Shown here: piece by piece, positions 27,476 through 36,808 of the stretch
Numbering within the stretch: the first letter of the stretch is position 1
Layout of the letters: each line of letters starts with the position of its first letter
From: Maritalea porphyrae
GTDB taxonomy: Bacteria; Pseudomonadota; Alphaproteobacteria; Rhizobiales; Devosiaceae
Direction: 5' to 3'
DNA: 64,000 bases
Assembly: GCF_027213965.1 (NCBI RefSeq)
Contig: NZ_JAPWGX010000006.1
Location: 1 to 64,000 of the forward strand
Program-made: the position numbers and the translations under genes
Notes under the pieces: generated by a model
Databases searched by the model: none
Told to the model about the DNA's origin: nothing
What the model saw: the letters and a program-made list of their open reading frames with translations, nothing else

Positions 27476-28510
27476 TTAATTCAAAACGGCGGCGATGAAC
27501 TCATCCATTGCCGCCCAATACCCCTCAACAAATGCATCTCGGCCCATAAAGCCAACCTTTAGCAAAACCCAAAACCCATCAAAACCATCCATTGGTTTGC
27601 GTTGGTCAACTTGGATCATGCTGTGCCCGGCCGTTTCAAATTGGTGGCGCACAAGTTTTTCGCCCAACAGCTTTTTAAACGTTGCATCCGTTTTTGCCGC
27701 ATCCAATTGCCCATCCCGCGCACCGGTCAACAACAACACGGGCACATCGTTAAGTTGACCTATATCTTGGGATAAATCTGATCGGGCGTTCTTGGTTATG
27801 AAAGTCCACCTTTTTGGCGAAAACTCCTCTTTGTCGATCTCCTTATGCTTTGCAGCATATTGTTCGAACTGACGATAAGGCGCTCCTGCCAGCACCATTT
27901 CATCGATGGCTTGGTTGTTTCGCACTTTCACTAAATCCGGGGTCGTGTTTTTGTTCCGCAAATTGGTCATATAGGCAGACTGTTCCATCCAATTCACCGC
28001 TGGCGATACAAACACGTAGAACGCAATGTCGTTCTTTATCGGCTCAATCTTAGGCAGCACCCAACCTGCTTGTGAAAACCCGATCAAACCAACCCGCCCG
28101 ATGGGCTGCACGCTGTTTGAGCGCAGGGCGGCAACCCCAGCTTCAACCAATGCTGCCCGGTCAGCCATCGAATAGTCCAACCACTCACCCTCTGCGCCGT
28201 CGACCCCCGGCTTATGCCACGAAAGCGCGCACATGCCTTTTTGTGCAAAATGAGAAAAGTACGGCTCGAAGTACCCCGTCCCATCAAAAGACATGGCCCC
28301 GTCCCCATGCACAAAAACCAAACAGTCAATGGGGCCGTTTGTTGGGACCAACGGCAAGATCAGCTTTCCCGCAATTTCGGTGCCCCGGAAGTCAAACCGG
28401 AAATCATTCTCTGAATAACGCTGATCAGGAAGCAAAAACAAAAAGGTCAGCATCAACAAAACGACACCCAAAATGGCCCCAGCCCCAATTGAAATATGTT
28501 TAAAACGCAT
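27476..28510 (-). CDS. Membrane-anchored alpha/beta hydrolase
   Basis: 344 residues. The N-terminal hydrophobic segment (about 8-28) is an uncleaved anchor or signal peptide. The catalytic triad can be placed: Ser in GFSQAGW (nucleophile elbow, about residue 145), Asp in TGARDGQLD and His in ETAGHSMIQ. CLVFVHGDGAMSFDG carries the oxyanion loop. It looks like the dienelactone hydrolase/acyl esterase group acting outside the cytoplasm. Divergent from a TetR gene with an operator-like palindrome between, so likely under its control. Confidence 0.82.
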   Translation of the reverse strand: MRFKHISIGAGAILGVVLLMLTFLFLLPDQRYSENDFRFDFRGTEIAGKLILPLVPTNGPIDCLVFVHGDGAMSFDGTGYFEPYFSHFAQKGMCALSWHKPGVDGAEGEWLDYSMADRAALVEAGVAALRSNSVQPIGRVGLIGFSQAGWVLPKIEPIKNDIAFYVFVSPAVNWMEQSAYMTNLRNKNTTPDLVKVRNNQAIDEMVLAGAPYRQFEQYAAKHKEIDKEEFSPKRWTFITKNARSDLSQDIGQLNDVPVLLLTGARDGQLDAAKTDATFKKLLGEKLVRHQFETAGHSMIQVDQRKPMDGFDGFWVLLKVGFMGRDAFVEGYWAAMDEFIAAVLN

Positions 28511-28525
28511 AACGCCCTCATTTAA

Positions 28526-28539
28526 CGAACAATCATTCG
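28526..28539. promoter_or_regulatory. Candidate operator between hydrolase and TetR genes
   Basis: CGAACAATCATTCG, a 14-base palindrome with two mismatched pairs, in the 98-base divergent spacer. It resembles the GAAC/ATTCG-type half-sites of TetR proteins. Confidence 0.45.
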
Positions 28540-28608
28540 CTTAATAACATAACTTGAGACGAACGCAATTCTATTTTAGAACTATCGCTCTGATAATTGG
28601 ATATCCGA

Positions 28609-29202
28609 ATGGCCCGCACCAAAAACGAAGAGCTACACAAGACCCGCAAAAAACAAATTCTTGCGGCAGCAAAAAAGTGTTTCATCGCAAAAGGCATTCA
28701 CAATGCCTCAATGGCCCACATTTGCAAAACGGGCAAAATTAGCCCGGGCGCGCTTTATCGGTATTTCCCGTCAAAGCAAGCTATTATCGAAGCGATTGCC
28801 GCCCAAGAACACGAACAAAACTTGGAGCTGATCGACTTCCTGCGCGCCCTTGAGAACCCTGTGCGTGGACTAAAAAACGCTCTGCCAGATGTTCTTGACA
28901 CGCTCCTTGATGAAGATTTTGCCCGCCTAATGATTGAAATCAGCAGCGAAGCCACGCGAAACCCCGAGGTAAATAGCGCGTTCCAAACCGTCGAAGAACA
29001 ATTTAAAACCGACCTATCAGCCATTTTTCAAACCGCGCAAGAGCGCGGCACCATAGTAAAAACTGCCAATATTGAAAGCGCCATTTTTTGCTTGCTGGCA
29101 CTATTTGACGGCATAACAGCGCGCGCGGCCTCTGCTGCCACCTCTTCAAAAAAAGAACTCACCAACGCCCTTTGTAAAACCATTGATGCCCTGTTTGCCT
29201 AG
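28609..29202 (+). CDS. TetR-family transcriptional regulator
   Basis: 197 residues from the ATG at 28609 (upstream GGAT; the frame extends to a TTG at 28597). The HTH is typical: KKCFIAKGIHNASMAHICKTGKISPGALYRYFPSKQAIIEAI (about residues 21-62). The C-terminal part matches the TetR_C group with LMIEISSEATRNPEV. It is divergent from the membrane-anchored hydrolase, which is its likely target. Confidence 0.87.
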   Translation: MARTKNEELHKTRKKQILAAAKKCFIAKGIHNASMAHICKTGKISPGALYRYFPSKQAIIEAIAAQEHEQNLELIDFLRALENPVRGLKNALPDVLDTLLDEDFARLMIEISSEATRNPEVNSAFQTVEEQFKTDLSAIFQTAQERGTIVKTANIESAIFCLLALFDGITARAASAATSSKKELTNALCKTIDALFA

Positions 29203-29824
29203 TGCGTTCCGCCACGCACCATGATAGCGCGATGCGTTGACTACCCGCCATCGCGAAAAGATAGCTCAATCCGTAACAGCCAGACACTCAATTTCAGCAA
29301 ATTGCCAGCTGACTGCTTCCACAAATTGGCGCGCACATCAAAATCTGCGCGTTACAAGCCGAGAAAACAAGCTTTGATGGGCTGAAAAAGGCAACATATA
29401 CACCCCACAGCGCGCGCCCTCACCCAGCGCCCCACTAAGGGCCACCCCTGCCACTTGCTGCATAACCCACCTAAGACTGACCTAGTCACTCCCCCAAAAA
29501 AAACCCACACATCAACACTCGATATTACACGCCAATGACCAAATGATTTATTTGGTCATTGACTCCCAACTGCCGATATGGTTGTTTTGTGCGCATGAAA
29601 AGGACCTACATGTGTCGGTGTTTTTTTGAGCAAAATGGGTTCTAGAAAAGAATGTTTTGCGAGTTTTGAAACGTTCCAAACAAGCTGACTGGTTTACTCA
29701 AACATTGTGCCGCCAAGTCCATGAATGAAAAAGCAAAAAACAAATGGCAAAACAAGAATACAACACCCCGACTGTCGCGGTGAAAACATCGCACTTTATT
29801 GAGTAACGAGAAAAAGCACGCGCA
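29203..29824. other. Long intergenic region with a strong palindrome
   Basis: 620 bases without a credible gene. It holds GTGCG-N8-CGCAC (from 29204), TGAC-CTA-GTCA (29478-29488) and the 29-base palindrome listed separately. A 16-codon frame starts at 29596 but resembles nothing. The length and palindromes suggest a regulatory region for the TetR-ABC operon that follows. Confidence 0.4.
29533..29561. promoter_or_regulatory. Perfect inverted repeat, probable TetR operator
   Basis: CAATGACCAAAT-gattt-ATTTGGTCATTG: twelve perfect pairs around five bases. TGACCAAAT/ATTTGGTCA is a common TetR operator form. It lies about 265 bases before the TetR gene starting at 29825, so it may be an operator at a distal promoter. 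Confidence 0.6.
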
Positions 29825-30433
29825 ATGGCCAAACACTTCAGCGAAAAAGAACGCAAACAAATCATGGCAACGCTCTGTGAGGTTGGAAACCTTGAGTTTT
29901 CAAAACGTGGACTGCGGGCTGCGCGAATTGAAGACATTTGCCGCGCTGTAGGCATATCAAAGGGGTCATTTTATAATTTCTACGACACCAAAGAGCAGTT
30001 GTTTTTAGCCATTGTTGAGCAGCGCGAACGCATTTATCGCGACGCGATGAAACAACTTGTCGAAACATTTAGTGGCGAAGAGAAAGGCCTGATTGATGGT
30101 CTTTTTGACATAACCGTCAATGCCATCAGAACTGACCCATTTATCGGCGTTATGCTGCAACCGGGCGAAATAGAGCATTTGGCCAGAAAAATGGGGCCAG
30201 AACAAATGGCCAAGCACCAAAGTGGCGACTTTGCTTTTTTTGATGATCTCACCAAAACAATGCAGAGCCGGGGCTACTGCACTTCTGCACAAGTGAACAC
30301 AATGGCGGAAATCTCGGTTTTGATCTTTTGCTTAATAATGCAGGCCGATCTGCTGCCCGTTGAATCCTTTGATGCGTCCTTGGCCCACCTAAATGACTTG
30401 TTGCATTTCAAACTTTCAAACAAAGGGGCATAA
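29825..30433 (+). CDS. TetR-family regulator of the ABC exporter operon
   Basis: 202 residues. HTH region GNLEFSKRGLRAARIEDICRAVGISKGSFYNFYDTKEQLFLAIV (about residues 23-66). The C-terminal ligand domain is not diagnostic. The stop is followed after three bases by the ABC ATPase gene, so the regulator is the first gene of its own operon and most simply represses it until a toxic ligand appears. Confidence 0.87.
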   Translation: MAKHFSEKERKQIMATLCEVGNLEFSKRGLRAARIEDICRAVGISKGSFYNFYDTKEQLFLAIVEQRERIYRDAMKQLVETFSGEEKGLIDGLFDITVNAIRTDPFIGVMLQPGEIEHLARKMGPEQMAKHQSGDFAFFDDLTKTMQSRGYCTSAQVNTMAEISVLIFCLIMQADLLPVESFDASLAHLNDLLHFKLSNKGA

Positions 30434-30436
30434 GTT

Positions 30437-31282
30437 ATGCTCAACGTTCAAAACCTGAGTTTCACCTACCCAAAAGCAACCACTCAAACGCTCAAAGACG
30501 TCAACTTTCGCATCTCAAAAGGCGAAGTTTTTGGCCTTTTGGGACCATCCGGCGCGGGCAAAAGCACCACCCAAAGCATCCTCATGCGCCTATTAAATGG
30601 CTATGGGGGCAAAGTGGAAATGTTTGGCCAACCCATCACACAAATCGATCGAAGCTTTTATGACCGCATCGGCGTTAGTTTTGAATTGCCCGCCCTTTAT
30701 CAGCGACTAACTGCACGCGAAAATTTGCAGCTTTTTAGCGCGCTATACAATGTACCCACCATGCCAATAATCGATTGTCTGTCGCTTGTTGACCTTGCCA
30801 ACGATGCCGACAAACGTGTCGCAAGTTTTTCAAAAGGCATGAAAATGCGGCTCAACCTTTGCCGCGCTTTATTGCACGATCCCGACTTTTTATTTCTAGA
30901 TGAGCCAACGACGGGGCAAGATCCGGCACGTGCGCGCCTTACCCGCGATCTCATCAAAAGATTAAAGTCAGAAGGCAAGACCATTTTTTTGACCACGCAT
31001 AATATGGCAGAAGCCGACGAAGTGTGCGACCGGATTGCTTTTTTGCATCAAGGCACCATTCCCTTAACGGGCACACCATCTGAGCTGAAACGAAAATTCG
31101 GCAGCCGCACGCTGGAAGTTATAACCGGCACACAATCGGCCCAACAACATCACGAATTTCCAATGTCCAATATTGGACGCAATCCAGCATTCCTTGAACT
31201 CATGCACAACGATAATATCTTGAGTTTACACACCAAAGAGGCAAGCCTTGACGAGGTTTTCATCAAGGTTGTGAACCAATGA
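30437..31282 (+). CDS. ABC transporter ATP-binding protein
   Basis: 281 residues, the type that powers drug or antibiotic exporters. Walker A GPSGAGKST (about 36-44), signature FSKGMKMRLNLCRALL instead of LSGGQ (the SKGM form is common in ABC-2 exporters), Walker B FLFLDEPTTGQDP, H-loop LTTHNM. The C-terminal 70 residues after the ATPase core look like the usual DUF4162-type tail. The stop overlaps the next start (ATGA, 31279-31282). Confidence 0.92.
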   Translation: MLNVQNLSFTYPKATTQTLKDVNFRISKGEVFGLLGPSGAGKSTTQSILMRLLNGYGGKVEMFGQPITQIDRSFYDRIGVSFELPALYQRLTARENLQLFSALYNVPTMPIIDCLSLVDLANDADKRVASFSKGMKMRLNLCRALLHDPDFLFLDEPTTGQDPARARLTRDLIKRLKSEGKTIFLTTHNMAEADEVCDRIAFLHQGTIPLTGTPSELKRKFGSRTLEVITGTQSAQQHHEFPMSNIGRNPAFLELMHNDNILSLHTKEASLDEVFIKVVNQ

Positions 31283-31983
31283 ATGGCCCTTTCATAAAAC
31301 TGTTGCTCACAGATTTTCAGCTGCAATGGCGATATCGCATAATCGCAGCCTATGCTGTTGTTATTGGGCTATACACCACCATCATTCTTGTTGCTCAAGA
31401 CGCATTGCCCCACTGGGTGATCGCGATCATCATTTACTCTGACCCGGCCGTGCTTGGCTTCTTCTTTTTGGGCGGCTTGATGATGCTCGAGAAAAGCGAA
31501 AATGTGCGCCTGGCACTAGCCATGTCACCCATTTCAGCCACTCAATATCTCGCGGCAAAATCCATCAGCCTCACCATTGTGGCTGTGGCAGCAGTTTGCG
31601 TGCTTTCAGTCGCCGCGCAATTGGCATGGCACAATGCCGCGCTTGTGATTTTCGCCACCATTTGCACCTCCATTATGTTCATATCCGCAGGGGCCATCGC
31701 TGCCCTGAAGTTCAAAACCGTCAGCGGCTATCTCATTGGTTCAGTTCCTATCATCACACCGCTCGTGGCACCCGCGGCGCTGCTGATTGTTGATCCTTTG
31801 CCACTATTTGTTTATGCAATCCCGCCTGTCGCCCAGCTCAAACTTCTGCTCGTCGCTTTTGACCCAGAACCAACAGCATTTCCAGTTTTAGGAATTTGCG
31901 CCCTTGGTTGCTTGGTGGCCGCGACGGTCTGTTTCATTGGGAGCGCAAATTTCCTTAAACAGGAACTAGGATCAAAACCATGA
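31279..31983 (+). CDS. ABC transporter permease-like membrane protein
   Basis: 234 residues with about six hydrophobic segments. It is translationally coupled to both neighbours by ATGA overlaps. There is no sharp motif, but an ABC-2-type permease is the natural reading given its position after the ATPase and the segment pattern (short coupling segment MLEKSENVRLALAMSPISATQYLAAKSISL is typical of ABC-2 proteins). Confidence 0.8.
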   Translation: MNGPFIKLLLTDFQLQWRYRIIAAYAVVIGLYTTIILVAQDALPHWVIAIIIYSDPAVLGFFFLGGLMMLEKSENVRLALAMSPISATQYLAAKSISLTIVAVAAVCVLSVAAQLAWHNAALVIFATICTSIMFISAGAIAALKFKTVSGYLIGSVPIITPLVAPAALLIVDPLPLFVYAIPPVAQLKLLLVAFDPEPTAFPVLGICALGCLVAATVCFIGSANFLKQELGSKP

Positions 31984-32720
31984 TGCAACAACAATCAGCG
32001 GTGAAAAGGTTCTGGTTACTGTTCAAAAGTGATGCGCAAAATCTTTCGCGCGATCCGATTTTACTGCTGGCGACTTTGTTAAGCGCCGTGCCTGCCCCCT
32101 TGTTTGCCGCATATAGTGCCAAGTTGGACCAATTGGGCATTGGGTTATTCTCAATTCCAAATTTATCCGCATATATCGCCCCAATGGCGCTGCTGTTGCC
32201 AGCCTCGCTTGTGGGGTGGGTCGCGGGCTTTTTGCTGCTTGAAGATCGGGATGATCATACCTTGCTCGCCATCGAAACAACATCGGTCGGCAAAATCGGG
32301 TTTATGAGCTACCGCCTTGCCATCGCTAGCGCGATTGGCGGCATGCTCGGGCTTTTTGGTATGATACAAATATACCCAGAACACGCACTTAGCACCCAAC
32401 TGTTCGCCGCCCTTCTTGTCGCCATTGAAACGGCAATTGTGGCGCTTACTTTGCTTTCCCTTGCCGGGAACAAAGTTGAAGGGCTTGCATTGTCCAAGCT
32501 CCTCAACCTTTTAATGCTCTTCCCCTTGATCGCTGCAATTCCTTCGCCTTGGCGACTGTTGGGTGGGCTCTTTCCGAGCTATTGGATAGGTGAGATTTTT
32601 GCGCTCTCCCCACAAAGCTACCTGCCAACTGCGCTCGTTCTGGCAGTGGCAATTGTTGTGCACATCCTTGTTCTTGCATGGTTGCTGAAAACCGCTGTGC
32701 AGCGTACCGAAAAACTTTGA
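31980..32720 (+). CDS. ABC transporter permease-like membrane protein
   Basis: 246 residues, about six hydrophobic segments, with LLLEDRDDHTLLAIETTSVGKIGFMSYRLAIASAIGG as the ABC-2-like coupling segment. Two consecutive six-segment permeases with one ATPase form a heterodimeric exporter. It is the last gene of the TetR-ABC operon. The start is the first of two adjacent ATG codons, overlapping the previous stop. Confidence 0.8.
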   Translation: MMQQQSAVKRFWLLFKSDAQNLSRDPILLLATLLSAVPAPLFAAYSAKLDQLGIGLFSIPNLSAYIAPMALLLPASLVGWVAGFLLLEDRDDHTLLAIETTSVGKIGFMSYRLAIASAIGGMLGLFGMIQIYPEHALSTQLFAALLVAIETAIVALTLLSLAGNKVEGLALSKLLNLLMLFPLIAAIPSPWRLLGGLFPSYWIGEIFALSPQSYLPTALVLAVAIVVHILVLAWLLKTAVQRTEKL

Positions 32721-32791
32721 CAAATTATCATCTCGCCAAGCCCCCCAATTGCGCTATTATTGGTGCAACTGGGGAGTGAAATCGCTTACAC

Positions 32792-33469
32792 ATGACATTG
32801 TTATCTACATTTTTGCCGCTGATCTTTTGGGCATTCTATGGCCTATTGAGCAAGGCGATTGAAACCCGACGCACCTCAATGTCCGCCCTTATGGCGCGCC
32901 AGCGGCTGCGCTGGGTACAAAATGCTGTGCGGCGCGACACCCCAATTGACGGCATTTTGACCGGCAACATCATGAGCGCGGTCTCATTTTTCGCCTCTAC
33001 TTCGGTGTTGCTCATTCTGGCCATGTTCGCCGTCATCGGACAATTAAACGAACTTTTGCCCACCCTTCGGTCTTTGAGCTGGGGTGATGTCTACACAGAT
33101 TTTGACTATCAGTCCCACTTTGTGGTGATGCTGGTGATGACCGTTATGGCCTTTTTGTCATTTACCCTGTCGTTGCGCCACTTCAATCATTTTTGCATTT
33201 TGATGGGCGCAGCGGACCATTCCACAAACGCCGATCCAGCAGAAGTGCGGGCCATGGCCAATTTGAACACCCAAGGGGCGCGCCACTTTAATTCAGGCAT
33301 TCGCGCCTACTATTTTTCCATCGCGAACGTTGGTTGGTTCCTTTCAAGCACTGTGGGCATTGTCATGGCCGTGGGCACCATTGGCTTTATCATCTACCGC
33401 GAATATTTTTCAGCTGCTCGACGCGCCATTTCGCAACTGCCCAGCAGCACAACCCAAATCGAGGACTGA
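32792..33469 (+). CDS. DUF599 family membrane protein
   Basis: 225 residues with four hydrophobic segments (about 5-20, 63-85, 108-130, 175-205). Family features: FYGLLSKAIETRRTSMSALMARQRLRWVQNAVRRDTPIDGILTGNIMSAVSFFAST and LRHFNHFCILMGAA. The function of DUF599 is unknown. It is first in a three-gene set with three-base gaps (DUF599, DUF1311, AlkC-like), which points to co-transcription. Confidence 0.85.
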   Translation: MTLLSTFLPLIFWAFYGLLSKAIETRRTSMSALMARQRLRWVQNAVRRDTPIDGILTGNIMSAVSFFASTSVLLILAMFAVIGQLNELLPTLRSLSWGDVYTDFDYQSHFVVMLVMTVMAFLSFTLSLRHFNHFCILMGAADHSTNADPAEVRAMANLNTQGARHFNSGIRAYYFSIANVGWFLSSTVGIVMAVGTIGFIIYREYFSAARRAISQLPSSTTQIED

Positions 33470-33472
33470 AGC

Positions 33473-33970
33473 ATGAAACAATATCTGTTGCCACTTGCCG
33501 CCACTGTTCTTCTTATCCCTGCAAGCGCCAGCGTCGCAGACGATTTTACCAGTGAAGACGAAATTCAAATGCAACAATGCATTGAAACCGTGCACGATAT
33601 CCAAAGCTCTGGCGATGATGTCTCCTTGCGTGAATGCATTGGCGCTGCATCACGCGTTTGCATGGACGCGCCCGACGGCTCCTCCACCGTAGGCATGGCT
33701 GAATGCACCATGCGCGAAAATGCATGGTGGGACAGCTATCTCAACTTTCTCTATCAAGATCTCAAAGCAAACCTATCCGCTGAACAGTTTAGCAAATTGC
33801 GCGACGCACAAAGGGCTTGGATCACTTTCCGGGACACAGACTGTGACTTCAATTATGACTATTGGAAAGAAGGCACAATCCGCACCACATTTTTCACCGG
33901 TTGCGTGCTCGACAAAACGGCCAACCGCGCGATTGCGCTTGCTGGTTATCTTGACTGGACCAACATGTAA
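33473..33970 (+). CDS. Exported LprI-like (DUF1311) protein
   Basis: 165 residues with a signal peptide ending near ASASVADDF. The domain is intact: WWDSYLNFLYQDLKANLSAEQFSKLRDAQRAWITFRDTDCDFNYDYWKEGTIRTTFFTGCVLDKTANRAIALAGYL, with the conserved Trp, AQRAW and Cys residues. The founder, LprI of Mycobacterium, inhibits lysozyme; whether this one does is unknown. It is more typical of the family than the gene at 25173. Confidence 0.85.
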   Translation: MKQYLLPLAATVLLIPASASVADDFTSEDEIQMQQCIETVHDIQSSGDDVSLRECIGAASRVCMDAPDGSSTVGMAECTMRENAWWDSYLNFLYQDLKANLSAEQFSKLRDAQRAWITFRDTDCDFNYDYWKEGTIRTTFFTGCVLDKTANRAIALAGYLDWTNM

Positions 33971-33973
33971 TCC

Positions 33974-35101
33974 ATGCCCGAACCGTTCAAGAATTTCTTC
34001 AATATTCCGCTGATTGAAAAAATGGGGGCGTTGCTGTGCAACGCCTACCCCGCCTTTGATCAAGACAAATTTATTGCCCTCGCAAGTGCTGATTTTGAAA
34101 ATCTCGAACTCAAACAACGATCCAACCAAATTCGCGACGCATTGGTTGCAACTCTACCAAATACAATAGATGTATCCGGCCCTATTCTCATTCAAACACT
34201 AGGGTCACAAGCCCCAATTGATGGGGGCACTACACAAGAACAAGACAGCGGGCTTTCAGGTTTTGCCATTATGCCCATGGCTGATTTTGTGGCTCAAGTT
34301 GGTTTAAACAACCCAACCACCAGCTTTGATGTTTTAGAAGAGCTGACCAAACGCTTCAGCGCAGAATTTGCGGTGCGCCCGTTCATCATAGCTAACCAAG
34401 AAGGTGCTATGCGCCAGTTCGCCAAATGGGCAAAAAGCAACAACGCGCACGTTAGACGCCTCGCTTCTGAAGGGTGTCGCCCCTTATTGCCTTGGGGCAT
34501 ACGCCTACAAACATTTGTTCAGGACCCAACGCCCGTTCTAAACATTTTGGAAAAGCTTAAAGACGACCCGGAAGAATATGTACGCAGATCTGTGGCCAAC
34601 AACTTAAACGACATTGCCAAAAACCAACCCGACTTGGTAGCAAAGATTGCAAAGGACTGGCTCAAAGGCGCGAGCAAAAATCGGGAACGTTTGGTTCGTC
34701 ATGCCTGCCGCACCTTAATCAAACAGGGCCATCAGCCAACGCTTGAAGCCCTTGGCTACCAAGCGCTTGATGCTAGGTTCTCAGACTTCGAAGTGCAAAG
34801 CGACAAAGTCAAACTGGGTGAAGCCTTGGTGTTTCAATTTGTCATTGAAAACAAAAGCGATAAACCGCAGCCAATCATATTGGATTACGCCATTCATTTT
34901 ATGAAAGCCAACGGGACTTTGGCACCAAAAGTGTTCAAGCTGAAAACGGGCACTCTAAAGCCACACGACGTGCTAAAAATTAAAAAGACGCACATGATTA
35001 AGCCCATAACCACGCGCACCTTTTATCCTGGTAGCCACAAAATCGAAATTCTTGCCAATGGAAAATCGTTAGGAAGCTTGCCGTTTATCCTTGAAATCTA
35101 G
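33974..35101 (+). CDS. AlkC-like DNA alkylation repair protein
   Basis: 375 residues. HEAT-like helical repeats (about 1-260) with MRQFAKWAKSNNAHVRRLASEGCRPLLPWG and DPEEYVRRSVANNLNDIAKNQPDLV, typical of AlkC, a glycosylase that removes N3-methyladenine. From about 265 the chain turns to beta-rich sequence (VQSDKVKLGEALVFQFVIENKSDKPQPIILDYAIHFM) matching the immunoglobulin-like C-terminal domain of AlkC. It starts three bases after the DUF1311 stop, without a clear ribosome binding site. The 3' end overlaps the convergent nucleotidyltransferase gene by 33 bases. Confidence 0.88.
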   Translation: MPEPFKNFFNIPLIEKMGALLCNAYPAFDQDKFIALASADFENLELKQRSNQIRDALVATLPNTIDVSGPILIQTLGSQAPIDGGTTQEQDSGLSGFAIMPMADFVAQVGLNNPTTSFDVLEELTKRFSAEFAVRPFIIANQEGAMRQFAKWAKSNNAHVRRLASEGCRPLLPWGIRLQTFVQDPTPVLNILEKLKDDPEEYVRRSVANNLNDIAKNQPDLVAKIAKDWLKGASKNRERLVRHACRTLIKQGHQPTLEALGYQALDARFSDFEVQSDKVKLGEALVFQFVIENKSDKPQPIILDYAIHFMKANGTLAPKVFKLKTGTLKPHDVLKIKKTHMIKPITTRTFYPGSHKIEILANGKSLGSLPFILEI

Positions 35102-35713
35102 CGCCTGAGCGTCCCATGGCACAATGGTCAGTTCAGGCCAATGTTGCAGGGCACGCACGCCCTTTTCGATATGCGTTTTTTCGTTATGCAGCACATAGTT
35201 CGGGGTGATCCGAAACGAAAAAATCTCGTTCAACCCGTAGGGCGCATAAAGCTCCAACTGGTCGTTTTTCCGCAAACGCACCCCAACCGCATGCGTGATT
35301 GACGCAAAGCGATCAATACCTTCTTCCGCGGAAACAAGCGGAGAATAGTCCTGACCAAAATGGTCCTTGTACCAAAGATGCACCCGTGCCTGATTGCGCA
35401 ACTCAACCGGTGGATTACAATCCGCAAAAACCGCATCCGCACGCTTGATCACTTTGTCCTCGGCCTCATAGCTCAAGTCTTTGGAATCAAAATAAAAAAC
35501 ATCCACATCCTTCACCCCGTGCATATAGGGGCGCTCGGTGAGATAGTTCCAAACATTGTTGTAAATAGCACCGGACACAATCCAATGATCGGGCAAATCC
35601 ATGTCGCGTGCGCGCGCCAACACATCCATCAATTCAGGATAGGAGCGGATGATTTCCTTAAGCGCGCAGCTTTGTTCGTCAAATGGCAAATCGCAAAATC
35701 TTAAATGGTTCAT
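35069..35713 (-). CDS. Nucleotidyltransferase family protein (COG3575 type)
   Basis: 214 residues from the ATG at 35713 (GAGGG just upstream; an in-frame ATG at 35734 is possible). The conserved core is DHWIVSGAIYNNVWNYLTERPYMHGVKDVDVFYFDSKDLSYEAEDKVI, with the paired Asp residues of a nucleotidyltransferase metal site, then NQARVHLWY and SAEEGIDRFASITHAVGVRL. The family is annotated as nucleotidyltransferase but its substrate is unknown. Confidence 0.85.
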   Translation of the reverse strand: MNHLRFCDLPFDEQSCALKEIIRSYPELMDVLARARDMDLPDHWIVSGAIYNNVWNYLTERPYMHGVKDVDVFYFDSKDLSYEAEDKVIKRADAVFADCNPPVELRNQARVHLWYKDHFGQDYSPLVSAEEGIDRFASITHAVGVRLRKNDQLELYAPYGLNEIFSFRITPNYVLHNEKTHIEKGVRALQHWPELTIVPWDAQALDFKDKRQAS

Positions 35714-35878
35714 AGCCCTCATATGCCACAACAAGACCAGAACATATAGCGAACTTTTTTCCTTTTTGCTTCATTTCTACTCTTGAAAAATCTAACTGCG
35801 TTGATTCCCAATCAGAATTTCAAGCATCGAATACGGCTCTGAATATGTGCATATACGCAATATCCGGAGCCGAAAGAC

Positions 35879-36808
35879 TTATTGTTCAAGCCAGTTGGCG
35901 CCGCTTTGTTTGATGAATGTACCCGCCTGCAATTCGTTCACCGCTTCAATCAATTCTTGGCGCGTGTTCATCACAATCGGGCCGTGCCAAGCGACCGGCT
36001 CTTGCAAAGGTTTGCCCGAAATCAGCAAAAAGCGCACGCCTTCATCACCAGCTTGCACCACCACCTCATCACCGGTATCAAAATAGACGAGTGTGCGGTC
36101 GCCACTCAAATCGCGAATGTGCAATTCTTCGCCCGCCACCTCTTTTTCGGTCAACACCCCAACCGGATTTGACGCATCTCGAAAGCTGCCAGCCCCTGCA
36201 AAAACATAGGCAAACGTATTGCGATAGGTATCCACCTTGAAGGTTTTGCGCACCCCGGCAGGCACCGAAATATCCAAATATTGGGGGTCAGCTGCAATGC
36301 CATCCACCGGGCCTTTTTTTCCCCAGAAATCACCAACAACAACGCGAACCGACGTGCCGTCATCATCAACAATAGTGGGGACATCGCTGCTTTCTACATC
36401 CTGATAGCGTGGTGACGTCATTTTCATTGACGCGGGCAGATTGGCCCAGAGCTGAAACCCGTGCATTTGCCCATCGGCATTACCCTTAGGCATTTCTTGG
36501 TGCATAATGCCCGACCCTGCGGTCATCCATTGCACATCGCCTGCATTCAACTCACCCTTATTCCCCAGGCTATCGCCATGCTCCACAGAGCCAGAAAGCA
36601 CATAGGTGATTGTTTCAATGCCCCGATGTGGATGCCAAGGAAAGCCCTTGATAAAATCTTCTTCCTGTTCATTGCGAAAATCATCGAACAACAAAAACGG
36701 ATCCAACTCACGCGGTTCATGGAACCCAAATGCGCGGTGCAATTTCACCCCCGCGCCTTCCATTGTAGGCTTTGCCAAAACTGTTTTCTTAACTGGACGA
36801 ATAGACAT
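35879..36808 (-). CDS. Pirin family protein
   Basis: 309 residues, two cupin domains. The iron-binding cupin shows WHPHRGIETITYVLSG (about residues 56-71) and GSGIMHQEMP (about 97-106), giving the His, His, His, Glu ligands. Bacterial pirins such as YhhW oxidise quercetin-like flavonols; many have no known substrate. GGGAGACAG precedes the ATG. It is divergent from the MFS gene across about 300 bases. Confidence 0.92.
   Translation of the reverse strand: MSIRPVKKTVLAKPTMEGAGVKLHRAFGFHEPRELDPFLLFDDFRNEQEEDFIKGFPWHPHRGIETITYVLSGSVEHGDSLGNKGELNAGDVQWMTAGSGIMHQEMPKGNADGQMHGFQLWANLPASMKMTSPRYQDVESSDVPTIVDDDGTSVRVVVGDFWGKKGPVDGIAADPQYLDISVPAGVRKTFKVDTYRNTFAYVFAGAGSFRDASNPVGVLTEKEVAGEELHIRDLSGDRTLVYFDTGDEVVVQAGDEGVRFLLISGKPLQEPVAWHGPIVMNTRQELIEAVNELQAGTFIKQSGANWLEQ

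Noticed and set aside
29596-29646. 16-codon frame beginning MKRTY, like ribosomal protein L34
   Set aside because: Only the first five residues agree; the rest does not resemble L34 and it stops at once.
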